Of a DNA stretch of 64,000 nucleotides, positions 48,147 to 58,588 are shown piece by piece. The position numbers were made by a program, and so were the translations under genes. Positions within the stretch are counted from its first letter, which is position 1. Every line of letters starts with the position of its first letter. Origin of the DNA: Vogesella fluminis (lineage in GTDB: Bacteria; Pseudomonadota; Gammaproteobacteria; Burkholderiales; Chromobacteriaceae); the NCBI RefSeq assembly GCF_014652335.1, contig NZ_BMYP01000015.1, positions 1 to 64,000 on the forward strand. Direction: 5' to 3'. Under the pieces are notes generated by a model. The model did no database searches. It was given only the letters and a program-made list of their open reading frames with translations, and was not told the origin of the DNA.

Positions 48147-48161
48147 TTACGTTAACGTCAA
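48147..48161. promoter_or_regulatory. LiuR-type operator upstream of liuA
   Basis: TTACGTTAACGTCAA is a near-palindrome centred on GTTAAC and shares ACGTTAACGT with the perfect site at 48671-48686. It lies between liuA and liuR, where a MerR-type activator/repressor of the operon would bind. Confidence 0.75.
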
Positions 48162-48202
48162 TACGAAATGACGAGACCATCCACCGGGATGGCGGGAAAG
48201 CC

Positions 48203-48604
48203 TCAGTTTGTGGCGTCCTTGCCGGTCATGGTGTCGATCACCTGGCGGCAGTGGCCTTCCAACACCACGATCTCGGACAGTACCGCGTCGATGTCGTTGC
48301 GCTGTTCTTCCAGCTGCTTCTTGCGCTCGGACAACAGTTGCAGCAGCTTCAGCGACTGGCTGGCCTCGTCGCGCGCCAGCTCGTACAGGTCCAGGATCTC
48401 GCGGATCTCCGACAGCGCGAGGCCGATGCGCTTGCCGCGCAGGATCAGCTTCAGCCGCGCGCGGTCGCGGTGGGTAAACAGGCGCTGGCGGCCTTCGCGC
48501 TGCGGCTCGATCAGGCCCTGTTCCTCGTAGAAGCGGATGGTGCGCAGGGTGATGTCGAAATCCCGTGCCAGGTCGGAAATGGTGAAAAGGCGTTCTTCGC
48601 TCAT
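48203..48604 (-). CDS. liuR: MerR-family regulator LiuR
   Basis: A 133-residue MerR-family regulator. The winged helix-turn-helix is FTISDLARDFDITLRTIRFYEEQGLIEPQREGRQRLFTHRDRARL (residues 7-51); a coiled coil (about 80-115) mediates dimerisation. There are no metal-binding cysteines apart from one near the end, so it is not a metal sensor. Its place between liuA and an acyl-CoA synthetase, with ACGTTAACGT palindromes on both flanks, matches LiuR, which controls leucine catabolism in proteobacteria. Confidence 0.88.
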   Translation of the reverse strand: MSEERLFTISDLARDFDITLRTIRFYEEQGLIEPQREGRQRLFTHRDRARLKLILRGKRIGLALSEIREILDLYELARDEASQSLKLLQLLSERKKQLEEQRNDIDAVLSEIVVLEGHCRQVIDTMTGKDATN

Positions 48605-48670
48605 GATGGTTCCTGTTGGTCTGGCGCGATTGTAGCGTTTTTTGCCGGCCTTGCCGCGACAAGGCTTGAG

Positions 48671-48686
48671 ATTACGTTAACGTAAT
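48671..48686. promoter_or_regulatory. Perfect LiuR-type palindromic operator
   Basis: ATTACGTTAACGTAAT is a perfect 16-bp palindrome located 67 bp upstream of liuR and 51 bp upstream of the acyl-CoA synthetase, which are divergent. It can serve both autoregulation and control of the synthetase. Confidence 0.8.
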
Positions 48687-48736
48687 AGTAAGTTAGCGGC
48701 AAAGCGATAACAGCACAATGCAACGGAGAACACACC

Positions 48737-50437
<1,701 letters not shown>

Positions 50438-50471
50438 TGCGCCGGCGCCCTGCGGCGCGCCGGGGCAGCAA

Positions 50472-50508
50472 CAGCCGTGCGCGGTGTCGCCACCGCCACG
50501 GCTTTTTT
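50472..50508 (+). terminator. Intrinsic terminator after the acyl-CoA synthetase gene
   Basis: AGCCGTG..GCGGTG, a TCGC loop, CACCGC..CACGGCT form a stem with one bulge, followed by seven T. It is immediately joined to a word-pair palindrome. Confidence 0.9.
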
Positions 50509-50529
50509 TGCGGCCAACGTTGGCCGCAA
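50508..50529. repeat. Perfect 22-bp palindrome of the uptake-like word
   Basis: TTGCGGCCAAC and GTTGGCCGCAA join head to head directly after the T-run of the terminator, identical to the palindrome at 32729-32750. Confidence 0.85.
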
Positions 50530-50657
50530 GCACTAGCGGCCGACCGGCGCGCGGCGCGGTTGCGAGTGCCGGTTCGTGTCCGGTGCGCCTTGGCATCGGT
50601 GGGTGGCAAACGCTGCGGCCAGGCGCTCACCAGCTGCCGGCCGGCGACCACCAGCGC

Positions 50658-50984
50658 CTAGGTCCCCCCTACGTGCCAGCTCAGCACCTCGCGCTGTTCT
50701 TCCTCCTCGGCACGCGCCGTGGCGAGGCGATCCTGCTCCATTTGGGCACGTATGTTGTCCGGTAGCGCAGCCATGGCATCGGAGATGGCGGCAGCGAGCA
50801 GATCGCCGATCATGCATGCAGGATCGCGCTGTCGCAGGTGTGCCAGCGCCTCCAGATCGCGCACCAGCGCCGCCGGCACCGGACCGGATACATTGCGTAC
50901 CGAGGAGCTGCGCAGGTCACAGCTATAGGCGCTGGCGGTGCCGCTGCACCAGCTGGCAACCAGTTCATTGATTTTCTCACCCAT
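50658..50984 (-). CDS. Small unknown cytoplasmic protein
   Basis: A 108-residue protein of unknown function. It begins MGEKINELVASWCSGTASAY; the second half is helical (LVRDLEALAHLRQRDPACMIGDLLAAAISDAMAAL) and ends in an acidic helix with EEEEQREVLSW. GGAGG lies 9 bases before ATG 50984. No signal or membrane segment. The C-terminal part resembles a small dimerising or ribbon-helix-helix-associated helix bundle, but no family can be assigned. Confidence 0.55.
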   Translation of the reverse strand: MGEKINELVASWCSGTASAYSCDLRSSSVRNVSGPVPAALVRDLEALAHLRQRDPACMIGDLLAAAISDAMAALPDNIRAQMEQDRLATARAEEEEQREVLSWHVGGT

Positions 50985-51244
50985 GGTCTCTGCCTCCGTA
51001 TCGGTTTCGGGCGCACCAATGCTGCACCCATAGTGCTTTATAGCCGCAGTTTGGTTCGGTGGCGGTGCCATGTCTCCGGGCTTGTGCCTGATGATGCCCG
51101 TGGGCCCGGGGCGGGAAAGGGACAGACCAAGGTTGGCCGCAATCCTGCAATGCGCGCTGTGTCAGGGTGTGCCGGCGGTGCGGCCGGGCGCGCGCGGCAC
51201 CATTACTGGCTACACTCAAGAACAGGGGGCCGGGAGGGTGAATC

Positions 51245-51568
51245 ATGAAACCGGGGCTGGAGGAAATGCTGCAGCTGCTGCAGGAAGTGGAGCAGGGCGA
51301 TCCGCTGGATTTTGCCGATCTGCCCGTAGACGAGGAGCAGCTGCGACGGCTGGTGCTGAGCGACCTGCTGCAGCGCGACCAGCAACTGCAGGCCAGTGCC
51401 TCGGCGGAGGAGTGCCGGCTGGTCTACCTGCTGTCCACCGCGCATCTGGTGCTGGAGAACCTGCTGCTGCACCTGCAGCTGCTGCGGCTGGAGCAGCCGG
51501 AAGGCGGCAGCGATGCGCAGTGGCAGGCCTTGCTGCGGCGTTTCCGGCGCGGTGACGACGAGGCGTGA
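51245..51568 (+). CDS. Small unknown acidic helical protein
   Basis: A 107-residue Leu- and Gln-rich protein that is almost entirely helical: LEEMLQLLQEVEQGDPLDFADLPVDEEQLRRLVLSDLLQRDQQLQ, then LVYLLSTAHLVLENLLLHLQLLRLEQ. A clear GGAGG ribosome-binding site precedes ATG 51245. No transmembrane segment is certain. It could be a small coiled-coil partner protein; function unknown. Confidence 0.6.
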   Translation: MKPGLEEMLQLLQEVEQGDPLDFADLPVDEEQLRRLVLSDLLQRDQQLQASASAEECRLVYLLSTAHLVLENLLLHLQLLRLEQPEGGSDAQWQALLRRFRRGDDEA

Positions 51569-51986
51569 GGGATGCCGCAGCGTGCCGGTGCGGGCGGACG
51601 TGACCGCCTCGGCGCCATCCTGCCGCCGCCACGGATTGCATGCCGGGCCAGCGCGGCCCTGTCATCGTGCACTTGTCTGATCCATGCCTTCTCCGTGTCG
51701 CGGCCTGCTGCGCCAGGGTCATCCTGCCGCGATGCCCGCCGCCGGCCGGTGTGGGCATTTTGCCGGCGGCCTTCTATAACGGTGAGATGACCTTTCCGGC
51801 CGTGCTCTGCCGGAAAGGTCGGCTTGGCGCGCGGCAAGCGGCCGCGCCGTTGCAATAAAACCGGTCGCCGTGCCGGCTGCCGCCACCGCATGCGAGTGGC
51901 GGCGCCGGCCGTGGCGTGACTGGCACTGGGCGTGGTGAGCGGCTGCCGTTGCGGCCTGGCCGCGATCCGGCGTGAAGGGGGATGCC
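51569..51986. other. Intergenic region upstream of the subtilase
   Basis: About 420 bp with no supportable gene. It contains the perfect hairpin at 51789-51820. Short open frames here have no ribosome-binding site or recognisable motifs. Confidence 0.5.
51789..51820. other. Perfect 12-bp hairpin in subtilase upstream region
   Basis: GACCTTTCCGGC (51789-51800) and GCCGGAAAGGTC (51809-51820) with an 8-base loop. No T-run follows. It could be a small-RNA or mRNA-leader stem, or a protein-binding site about 170 bp before the protease gene. Confidence 0.55.
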
Positions 51987-54404
51987 ATGCATCGTTCCAT
52001 CCTGCTTTGCTGCCTGGCCTTGCTGTTGCCGTGTTTCGCCACTGCGGCCAAGCTTGCGCCGACAGCGGCGGCACCACTGCTGGCACCGCCGGCGGTACTG
52101 GCGGACCGCGACGGCGACGGTCTCGGCGACAGCCTGCAGCAGCAGCTGGCCACGGCGGCGCCGGACGCGCGCTTCGACGTGGTGGTCACCTTCCGGCAGC
52201 CGGCGCAGGCGGCGGCCGCACGCCAGACGCTGGGCAACTTCGTGCCGCGCCATGAGTTCAAGCTGATCCCCGGTTTTGCCGGCCGCCTCAGCGCGGCGCA
52301 GATCCGCGGGCTGTTGCACGCGCCGGGCCTGCTGCGTATCGAGGAAGACGCCACGGTGCGCACCCAGCTCGACGCCGCGCGCGCCGACTTCGGCATCGAG
52401 GCTGCGCGCGGGCTGGCGGCCAGCGGCCTGGTCGGGCGCAATGTCGGCATCTGTATCGTCGACACCGGCGTCGATCCGCTGCACGAGCAGCTGGACAACG
52501 GCAAGGTGGCCGCTTTCATCGACTATGTCGCCGGGCGCAGCGTACCCTACGACGATAACGGCCACGGCACCCATGTCGCCGCCATCGCCGCCGGCGACGG
52601 CAGCGGGGGATCGGCCGCCGCGGCGTTGCAGGGCGTGGCCAGCGGCGCGGCGCTGTACGCCGCCAAGGTGCTCGACGCGCAGGGCAGCGGGGCGGAAAGC
52701 AATGTGGTCGCCGGCATCCAGTGGTGTGCCGCTCAGGCCGGGGTGCACGTCATTTCCATGAGCCTGGCCGCGCTGCCGCCAGCCGATGGCAAGGATGCGA
52801 TGAGCCTGGCGGTGGACGCCGCGGTGGCGGCGGGCAAGGTGCTGGTGGTGGCCGCCGGCAATGACGGCGACGAACCCGGCACCGTCGGCTCGCCTGGCGC
52901 GGCGGTGGGGGCGATCACCGTCGGCGCCTGTGCCGAGTGGTCGGCGGCACCGGCTGCGGCCAACCATTCCGACGGCGTGTACCTGACGGCGTTTTCCAGC
53001 CGCGGCCCGATTACGGTGAGCGCCAGCACCAGCTACATCAAGCCAGACCTGTGCGCCCCGGGACACCGCATTGCCGCGGCCAAGTCCGGCAGCGTCGGCG
53101 ACTACGTGGTCTATAGCGGCACCTCGATGGCGACGCCGTTTGTCGCCGGTGCCGTGGCGCTGGCGCTGGAGGCCAACCCGGCGCTGAAGGGCAATCCGGC
53201 GCAGCTGCGCAGCCTGCTGGAGAGCAGCGCACAGGATCGCGGCGCCAGCGGCAAGGACAACGAGTGGGGCGCCGGCCTGCTCGACGGCTACGCTTTTGTC
53301 GCCCGCGCGCAGAATGCCGCCGCCAGCGTCCGCACCGCGATGCCCACCGCCGTGCATCTGGACGCCAGCGTCGGCAACAACCAGGTGTGGAGCCACAGTT
53401 TCAATCTTGCAGAAGGGGATCTCGGCCAGCCGCTGGCGGCCACGGTGACCATCGTCGGCCAGCCGCTGTGCGTGCTGCAGTTTGGCGGTTTCTGCTTTGC
53501 CTACCAGTGGGACCCGGACCTCGACGCCCGGCTGCTGGCGCCGGACGGCACGCTGCTGTCGGCCAGTGGCTGCATGGGCGAGGGCAGCGACTGCGCGGCG
53601 CCGCGCGCGCCGCTGGTGGCGCTCGGGCGACAGGAAACATTGCACGCGATGCCGACCGTCGCCGGCACCTACCGCATTGAGGTGAAGGGCGCCGTCGATG
53701 ACGTCAACAACGGCAAGGGCGGCAGCTTCGCACTCGACCTGTCGCGCGGCCCGCTGGTCGCCGCGGTGGCCAGCCCCGATTTCTCGCTGAGCACGACCCC
53801 GGCCAGCCGCAGCGTGGTCAGCGGCGGCAGCACCAGCTACACCACCACCGTCACCGCCACCGGGGGCTTCGGCAGCAGTGTCGATCTCAGCGTCAGCGGC
53901 CTGCCGCTTGGTGCCAGCGGCAGCTTCAGCCCCGATCCGCTCAGCGGCGGCGCCGGTACGGCCACCCTCAGCGTGAGCACCAGCAGCAACACCGCAGCCG
54001 GCAGCTACCCGCTGCTGATCGGCGGCATCGGCGGCGGGCTGAGCCGCAGCAGCACGGCCACGCTGGTGGTGACGGAGCCCAATGCCGACTTTGCGCTGGC
54101 GGTGTCGCCGGCCAGCCGCACGGTGAAGCGCGGCGGCCGCGCCAGCTATACCGCTACCATCAGCCCGCTGAACGGCTTTAGCGGCGCCGTCACGCTCACG
54201 CTCTCCGGTACGCTGCCACCTTTCAATGCGCTGCCGCCCGGCGTCACCTTTGGCTTCAGCCCCAATCCGGTGGCCGGTGCCGGCTCGTCCACGCTGACCG
54301 TCAAGACTGGCAAGACGACACCGGTCGGCAGCCATCGCCTGCAGGTCACCGGCAGCGGCGGCAGCCTGAACCATAGCCAATACGTGGATCTTGTGGTGCG
54401 CTAG
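51987..54404 (+). CDS. Secreted subtilisin-like serine protease with C-terminal Ig-like repeats
   Basis: An 805-residue secreted S8 protease. The signal peptide is MHRSILLCCLALLLPCFATA. A propeptide-like inhibitor region (about 60-125) precedes the catalytic domain with Asp159 (CIVDTGVDP), His193 (NGHGTHVAAIAAG), oxyanion Asn292 (VAAGNDGDE) and Ser380 (SGTSMATPFVAGA). Residues about 440-590 form a PPC-like beta domain with cysteine pairs. Two similar repeats of about 85 residues follow (PDFSLSTTPASRSVVSGGS and ADFALAVSPASRTVKRGG). A DRDGDGLGD calcium loop lies at 40-48. ATG 51987 fits the AAGGGG ribosome-binding site better than GTG 51972. Confidence 0.9.
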   Translation: MHRSILLCCLALLLPCFATAAKLAPTAAAPLLAPPAVLADRDGDGLGDSLQQQLATAAPDARFDVVVTFRQPAQAAAARQTLGNFVPRHEFKLIPGFAGRLSAAQIRGLLHAPGLLRIEEDATVRTQLDAARADFGIEAARGLAASGLVGRNVGICIVDTGVDPLHEQLDNGKVAAFIDYVAGRSVPYDDNGHGTHVAAIAAGDGSGGSAAAALQGVASGAALYAAKVLDAQGSGAESNVVAGIQWCAAQAGVHVISMSLAALPPADGKDAMSLAVDAAVAAGKVLVVAAGNDGDEPGTVGSPGAAVGAITVGACAEWSAAPAAANHSDGVYLTAFSSRGPITVSASTSYIKPDLCAPGHRIAAAKSGSVGDYVVYSGTSMATPFVAGAVALALEANPALKGNPAQLRSLLESSAQDRGASGKDNEWGAGLLDGYAFVARAQNAAASVRTAMPTAVHLDASVGNNQVWSHSFNLAEGDLGQPLAATVTIVGQPLCVLQFGGFCFAYQWDPDLDARLLAPDGTLLSASGCMGEGSDCAAPRAPLVALGRQETLHAMPTVAGTYRIEVKGAVDDVNNGKGGSFALDLSRGPLVAAVASPDFSLSTTPASRSVVSGGSTSYTTTVTATGGFGSSVDLSVSGLPLGASGSFSPDPLSGGAGTATLSVSTSSNTAAGSYPLLIGGIGGGLSRSSTATLVVTEPNADFALAVSPASRTVKRGGRASYTATISPLNGFSGAVTLTLSGTLPPFNALPPGVTFGFSPNPVAGAGSSTLTVKTGKTTPVGSHRLQVTGSGGSLNHSQYVDLVVR

Positions 54405-54482
54405 CGGCGGACAGTGCACTGCCGCAAGGTTGGCCGCAATGCTGCCCACGCTCGTCGTTTCATGAGAAAATCCCCGGCGTCA

Positions 54483-54513
54483 CGGGCAGCTTGCAGCTGC
54501 CCGCCTTGTTTTG
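54483..54513 (+). terminator. Likely terminator between the subtilase and radical SAM genes
   Basis: CGGGCAGC, loop TTGCA, GCTGCCCG, then CCTTGTTTTG. Perfect 8-bp stem with a T-rich tail, 79 bp past the subtilase stop and only about 17 bp before the next start codon, so it could also act as an attenuator. Confidence 0.6.
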
Positions 54514-54529
54514 CAGCCGGAATCTTGCC

Positions 54530-56449
54530 ATGCCCCACCATGCTTCACCCCGCGTGCTGTCCGTCATCCCGCCGATGACGCAGCTGAACACGCCTTACCC
54601 GTCCACCGCCTACATCACCGGCTTTCTGCGCTCGCGCCAGATCGACGCGGTGCAGGAGGATCTGGCGCTGGCGCTGGTGTTGCAGCTGTTCTCGGTGGCC
54701 GGCCTGAAGGCGGTGCGTGAGCGCATCGACACCATCGCGCCGAAAAAGCGCAGCCATCAGGTGCGCCACTTCGTCGAATTCTTCGACCGCTATCTCGCCA
54801 CCATCGGCCCGGTGATCCGTTTCCTGCAGGGCGGCGATTCCACCGTCTGCCACCGCATCTGCAGCCGCGGTTTTCTGCCGGAGGGGGCACGCTTTGCCGC
54901 GCTGGACAATTACGTCGATCCGGATGATCCGGACGGTGGCGATCCGCTGGCGTGGGCGTTCGGCGCGCTGGGCGCGCAGGACCGGGCGCGGCATCTGGCC
55001 ACGCTGTACCTCAATGACCTGTCCGACGTGCTGCGCGATGCAGTGGACGAGCGTTTCGAGTTCGTGCGCTACGCCGAGTCGCTGGCCATGAGCCAGCCGA
55101 CCTTCGAGCCGCTGGCCGCTGCGCTGGCGGCGCCGCCGACGCTGGTGGACGACGCCTTGCAGACGCTGACCATTGCCGCCATCGACAAGCACCAGCCGGA
55201 CCTCGTGCTGCTGTCGGTGCCGTTCCCCGGCTCGGTGTACGCCGCGTTCCGCATCGCGCAGACCATCAAGCAACGTTGGCCGCAGATCAAGACCGCGCTG
55301 GGTGGTGGCTTTGCCAATACCGAACTGCGCGAACTGCGCGAGCCGCGGGTGTTTGATTACTTTGACTTCGTGACGCTGGACGACGGCGAAAAGCCGATCC
55401 TGGCGCTGCTGGAGCACCTGCAGGGGCAGCGTGGCATCAGCCGCTTGGTGCGCACCTATGTGCGCGAGGACGGGGCCGTGCGTTACGTCAACATGATGGA
55501 AGGCGACATCGCCTTCGAGGACGTCGGCGCGCCGACCTGGGACGGCTTGCCGATCGACAAGTATCTGTCGTTGCTGGACATGCTCAACCCGATGCACCGG
55601 CTGTGGAGCGACGGGCGCTGGAACAAGCTGACCGTCGCGCACGGTTGCTACTGGAAGAAGTGCAGCTTCTGCGACGTGACGCTGGATTACATCTCGCGCT
55701 ACGAGACGGCGTCTGCCGCCACGCTGGTCGACCGCATCGAGGCCATCATTCTTGAAACCGGCCAGACCGGTTTCCATTTCGTCGACGAGGCGGCGCCGCC
55801 CAAGATGCTGCGCGCGCTGGCGGAGGAGCTGCTGCGCCGCAATGTCAGCATCTCGTGGTGGGGCAATATCCGCTTCGAAAAGTCGTTCACCCCCGAGCTG
55901 TGCCAGCTGCTGGCCGAATCCGGCTGCATCGCCATCTCCGGCGGGCTGGAGGTGGCCTCCGACCGCCTGCTGAAGCTGATGAAGAAGGGCGTGTCGGTCG
56001 ATCAGGTGGCGCGGGTGACGCAGGGTTTTACCGAGGCCGGCGTGCTGGTGCACGCCTACCTGATGTACGGCTTCCCGACGCAGACGGTGCAGGACACCGT
56101 GGACGCGCTGGAGTACGTGCGCCAGCTGTTCGAGAACGGCTGCATCCAGAGCGGCTTCTTCCACCGTTTTTCCTGCACCGTGCACTCGCCGGTGGGGCAG
56201 AACCCGGAGGAGTATGGCATCAGGCTGATCCCGCTGCCGGAGGTGACCTTCGCCAAGAACGATATTGGTTTCATCGACCCGACCGCTATCGACCACGACG
56301 CGATGGGCCGCGCGCTGAACAAGGCGCTGTACAACTACATGCACGGCATCGGGCTGGAGGCGGACGTGCGCGAGTGGTTCGACAGCAAGGTGCCGCGCAC
56401 GCGGGTGTCGCGCCACTTCATCAGCAAGGCGCTGTTCAGCCAGCGCTGA
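54530..56449 (+). CDS. Radical SAM protein with B12-binding-like N-terminus and CX4CX2C cluster motif
   Basis: A 639-residue protein in the layout of cobalamin-type radical SAM enzymes. A Rossmann-like N-terminal half (VLSVIPPMTQLNTPYPSTAYITGFL; later HQPDLVLLSVPFPGSVYAAFRIAQ and ALGGGFANTELREL) precedes the radical SAM barrel. The cluster motif HGCYWKKCSFCDVT has Cys373, Cys378 and Cys381, that is CX4CX2C rather than the canonical CX3CX2C. Barrel motifs such as FHFVDEAAPPKMLRALAEEL and AISGGLEVASDRLLKLMKKG (glycine-rich SAM site) are intact. No cobalamin DxHxxG motif is evident. Substrate unknown. Confidence 0.82.
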   Translation: MPHHASPRVLSVIPPMTQLNTPYPSTAYITGFLRSRQIDAVQEDLALALVLQLFSVAGLKAVRERIDTIAPKKRSHQVRHFVEFFDRYLATIGPVIRFLQGGDSTVCHRICSRGFLPEGARFAALDNYVDPDDPDGGDPLAWAFGALGAQDRARHLATLYLNDLSDVLRDAVDERFEFVRYAESLAMSQPTFEPLAAALAAPPTLVDDALQTLTIAAIDKHQPDLVLLSVPFPGSVYAAFRIAQTIKQRWPQIKTALGGGFANTELRELREPRVFDYFDFVTLDDGEKPILALLEHLQGQRGISRLVRTYVREDGAVRYVNMMEGDIAFEDVGAPTWDGLPIDKYLSLLDMLNPMHRLWSDGRWNKLTVAHGCYWKKCSFCDVTLDYISRYETASAATLVDRIEAIILETGQTGFHFVDEAAPPKMLRALAEELLRRNVSISWWGNIRFEKSFTPELCQLLAESGCIAISGGLEVASDRLLKLMKKGVSVDQVARVTQGFTEAGVLVHAYLMYGFPTQTVQDTVDALEYVRQLFENGCIQSGFFHRFSCTVHSPVGQNPEEYGIRLIPLPEVTFAKNDIGFIDPTAIDHDAMGRALNKALYNYMHGIGLEADVREWFDSKVPRTRVSRHFISKALFSQR

Positions 56450-56467
56450 TGCGGCGGACGGAAAACA

Positions 56468-56500
56468 TTGCGGCCAACCTTGTCACCAAGATTGGCCGCA
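56468..56500. terminator. Inverted pair of the uptake-like word between convergent genes
   Basis: TTGCGGCCAACCTTG and CAAGATTGGCCGCA face each other around TCAC, 18 bp after the radical SAM stop and before the ABC-F stop. One mismatch (A for G) interrupts the stem. It probably terminates both genes. Confidence 0.7.
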
Positions 56501-56535
56501 GTGCTGTTCAGGGTGGGGCTGGCGGTTGCCGGCGC

Positions 56536-58437
56536 TCAGCCCTCCAGTGCCTCCATCGCTTCCTGCAGTTCCAGCCACGCCATTTCCATCTCGTCCAGCT
56601 GGGCGGTGAGCTCGCCCTGGCGCTTCAGCGAGGCGGCCAGCCGCGCCTTGTTGTGCTCCTGGTAGGCCTCTTCCAGCAACAGGAAGGCGTCCAGCTCGGC
56701 CTTTTCGGCGTTAAGCGTCGCCATGTCCTTGTCCAGCTTGTTCTGCTTGGTCTGCAACGGCTTGCGTTGTGCCGCCAGCTTGTTGCGGGCGTCGGCCTCC
56801 AGCCGCTTCTGTTCCTTGCGGTTGACGCCGTCGCTGGCGGCGCTACCCGGCGCCTTGCCGTTGTCGGCCTGCTGCTGCAGGCGCCACTGGCGGTAGTCTT
56901 CCAGATCGCCGTCAAACGGTTGCACCTTGCCGCCGGCTACCAGCCAGAAGGCATCGGTGGTGGATTCCAGCAGCGAGCGGTCGTGCGATACCACGATCAG
57001 CGCGCCGCCGAAGTCCTGCAGCGCCAGCATCAGCGCGTGACGCATGTCGAGGTCGAGGTGGTTGGTCGGTTCGTCCAGCAGCAGCAGGTTCGGCTTTTGC
57101 CACACCAGCAGCGCCAGCGCCAGGCGCGCCTTTTCGCCGCCGGACATCGGCCCGACCAGGCTGTTGACGGTGTCGCCGCGGAAGTTGAAGCCGCCGAGGA
57201 AGCTGCGCAGCTCCAGTTCGCGCGCCTGCGGCGCCAGCTTCTGCATATGCCACAGCGGCGATTCGTCGGAACGCAGCGTGTCGAGCTGGTGCTGGGTGAA
57301 GTAGCCGATGCGCAGCATCTTGGCACCGATCACCTCGCCAGCCAGCGGTTGCAGCTCACCGGCCAGCAGCTTCACCAGCGTCGACTTGCCGGCGCCGTTG
57401 ACGCCGAGCAGGCCGATGCGGCTGCCGGATTCCACCGACAGCGACAGCTGGCGCAGGATGGGGGTGTCGCCGTAGCCGACATCGGCGCGTTCCAGCTTCA
57501 GCAGCGGGTTGGGCAGGTTGTCCGGGGTGTCGAAGTGGAAGTCGAACGGCGAATCGACGTGTGCCGGCGCGATGCGTTCCAGCTTCTCCAGCGCCTTGAT
57601 GCGGCTCTGCGCCTGGCGTGCCTTGCTGGCCTTGGCCTTGAAGCGGGTGATGAACGATTCCAGATGCGCGACCTGGCGCTGTTGCTTCTCGTAGTTGCCC
57701 TGCTGCTGGGCCAGCTTTTCCGCGCGCATCACCTCGAACTGGCTGTAGTTGCCGGTGTAGAGGGTGAGCTTCTGCTGCGACACGTCGACGATGTGCGTGA
57801 CCACGCTGTCGAGGAAATCGCGGTCGTGCGAGATCACGATCAGCGTGCCTTCGTAGGCCTTCAGCCAGTCTTCCAGCCACAGCACCGTTTCCAGGTCCAG
57901 GTGGTTGGTCGGTTCGTCCAGCAGCAGCAGGTCGGAGCGGCACATCAGCGCCTGCGCCAGGTTCAGACGCATGCGCCAGCCGCCGGAGAAGGTGGACACC
58001 GCGCGGCTCTGGTGTTCGACGGGGAAGCCGAGGCCGGCCAGCAGCTTGCCGGCGCGGGCGGCGGCGGAGTAACCGTCGATGCGGTCCAGCTCGGCGTGCA
58101 GGCTGCCGATGGCGTTGCCGTCGGCGCTGGCTTCGGCTGCGGCCAACCTTTGCTGCAGGCGGCGCAGCTCGGCGTCGCCGTCGAGTACGAAATCGAGCGC
58201 CGATTGCGGCAGCGCCGGGGTTTCCTGCGCCACGTGCGCCATGGTCCAGTGCGGCGGCAGCAGCACTTCGCCGCTTTCGGCGTGCAGCTCGCCCTTCAGT
58301 AGCGCGAACACGCTGGACTTGCCGGCGCCGTTGGCGCCGGTCATGCCGACCTTGTTGCCGGGGTTGATGGTGAGGTTGGCCGCAACAAGCAGTTCTTTCA
58401 GGCCGCGGCGCAGGGACAGGTTTTTTAGCTGGATCAT
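56536..58437 (-). CDS. ABC-F family ATPase (YheS-like)
   Basis: A 633-residue duplicated ABC ATPase without membrane domain. Two Walker A sites (GANGAGKSS near 35 and GVNGAGKST near 345), two signatures (STFSGGWRMRL, GPMSGGEKARL) and two Walker B (LLLLDEPTNHLD) are present. The inter-domain linker (about 240-300) is basic and coiled, the part that enters the ribosomal E site in ABC-F proteins. A C-terminal coiled coil ends the protein. ABC-F factors rescue or tune translating ribosomes; the C-terminal extension fits the YheS branch. Confidence 0.9.
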   Translation of the reverse strand: MIQLKNLSLRRGLKELLVAANLTINPGNKVGMTGANGAGKSSVFALLKGELHAESGEVLLPPHWTMAHVAQETPALPQSALDFVLDGDAELRRLQQRLAAAEASADGNAIGSLHAELDRIDGYSAAARAGKLLAGLGFPVEHQSRAVSTFSGGWRMRLNLAQALMCRSDLLLLDEPTNHLDLETVLWLEDWLKAYEGTLIVISHDRDFLDSVVTHIVDVSQQKLTLYTGNYSQFEVMRAEKLAQQQGNYEKQQRQVAHLESFITRFKAKASKARQAQSRIKALEKLERIAPAHVDSPFDFHFDTPDNLPNPLLKLERADVGYGDTPILRQLSLSVESGSRIGLLGVNGAGKSTLVKLLAGELQPLAGEVIGAKMLRIGYFTQHQLDTLRSDESPLWHMQKLAPQARELELRSFLGGFNFRGDTVNSLVGPMSGGEKARLALALLVWQKPNLLLLDEPTNHLDLDMRHALMLALQDFGGALIVVSHDRSLLESTTDAFWLVAGGKVQPFDGDLEDYRQWRLQQQADNGKAPGSAASDGVNRKEQKRLEADARNKLAAQRKPLQTKQNKLDKDMATLNAEKAELDAFLLLEEAYQEHNKARLAASLKRQGELTAQLDEMEMAWLELQEAMEALEG

Positions 58438-58446
58438 GGGTTTTTA

Positions 58447-58561
58447 GCCACAGAAGCCACAGAAAGCACGGACAGGAAAGGCGGTATCTCCGGAGGACGG
58501 TCGCAATCGACAGTCTGCTTGCCGTCGGAATGGTTGCCGTGTCTTCCGTGGATTCTGTGGC
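58447..58561. repeat. CACAGA-type inverted repeat, copy 5
   Basis: The left arm GCCACAGAAGCCACAGAAAG with CACGGACAG (58447-58475) faces GCCGTGTCTTCCGTGGATTC followed by TGTGGC (58536-58561). It lies between tsaD and the ABC-F gene, 12-18 kb from the other four copies. Confidence 0.8.
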
Positions 58562-58588
58562 GAAAAATTAAGGGGTCGTGGGCGGCAC

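Noticed and set aside
54545-56416. 623-residue minus-strand frame opposite the radical SAM gene
   Set aside because: No domains or ribosome-binding site; the opposite strand carries an intact enzyme with coherent motifs.
55855-58302. 815-residue plus-strand frame spanning the end of the radical SAM gene and the ABC-F gene
   Set aside because: It crosses a real stop in another frame and reads antisense through Walker motifs of the ABC-F protein.
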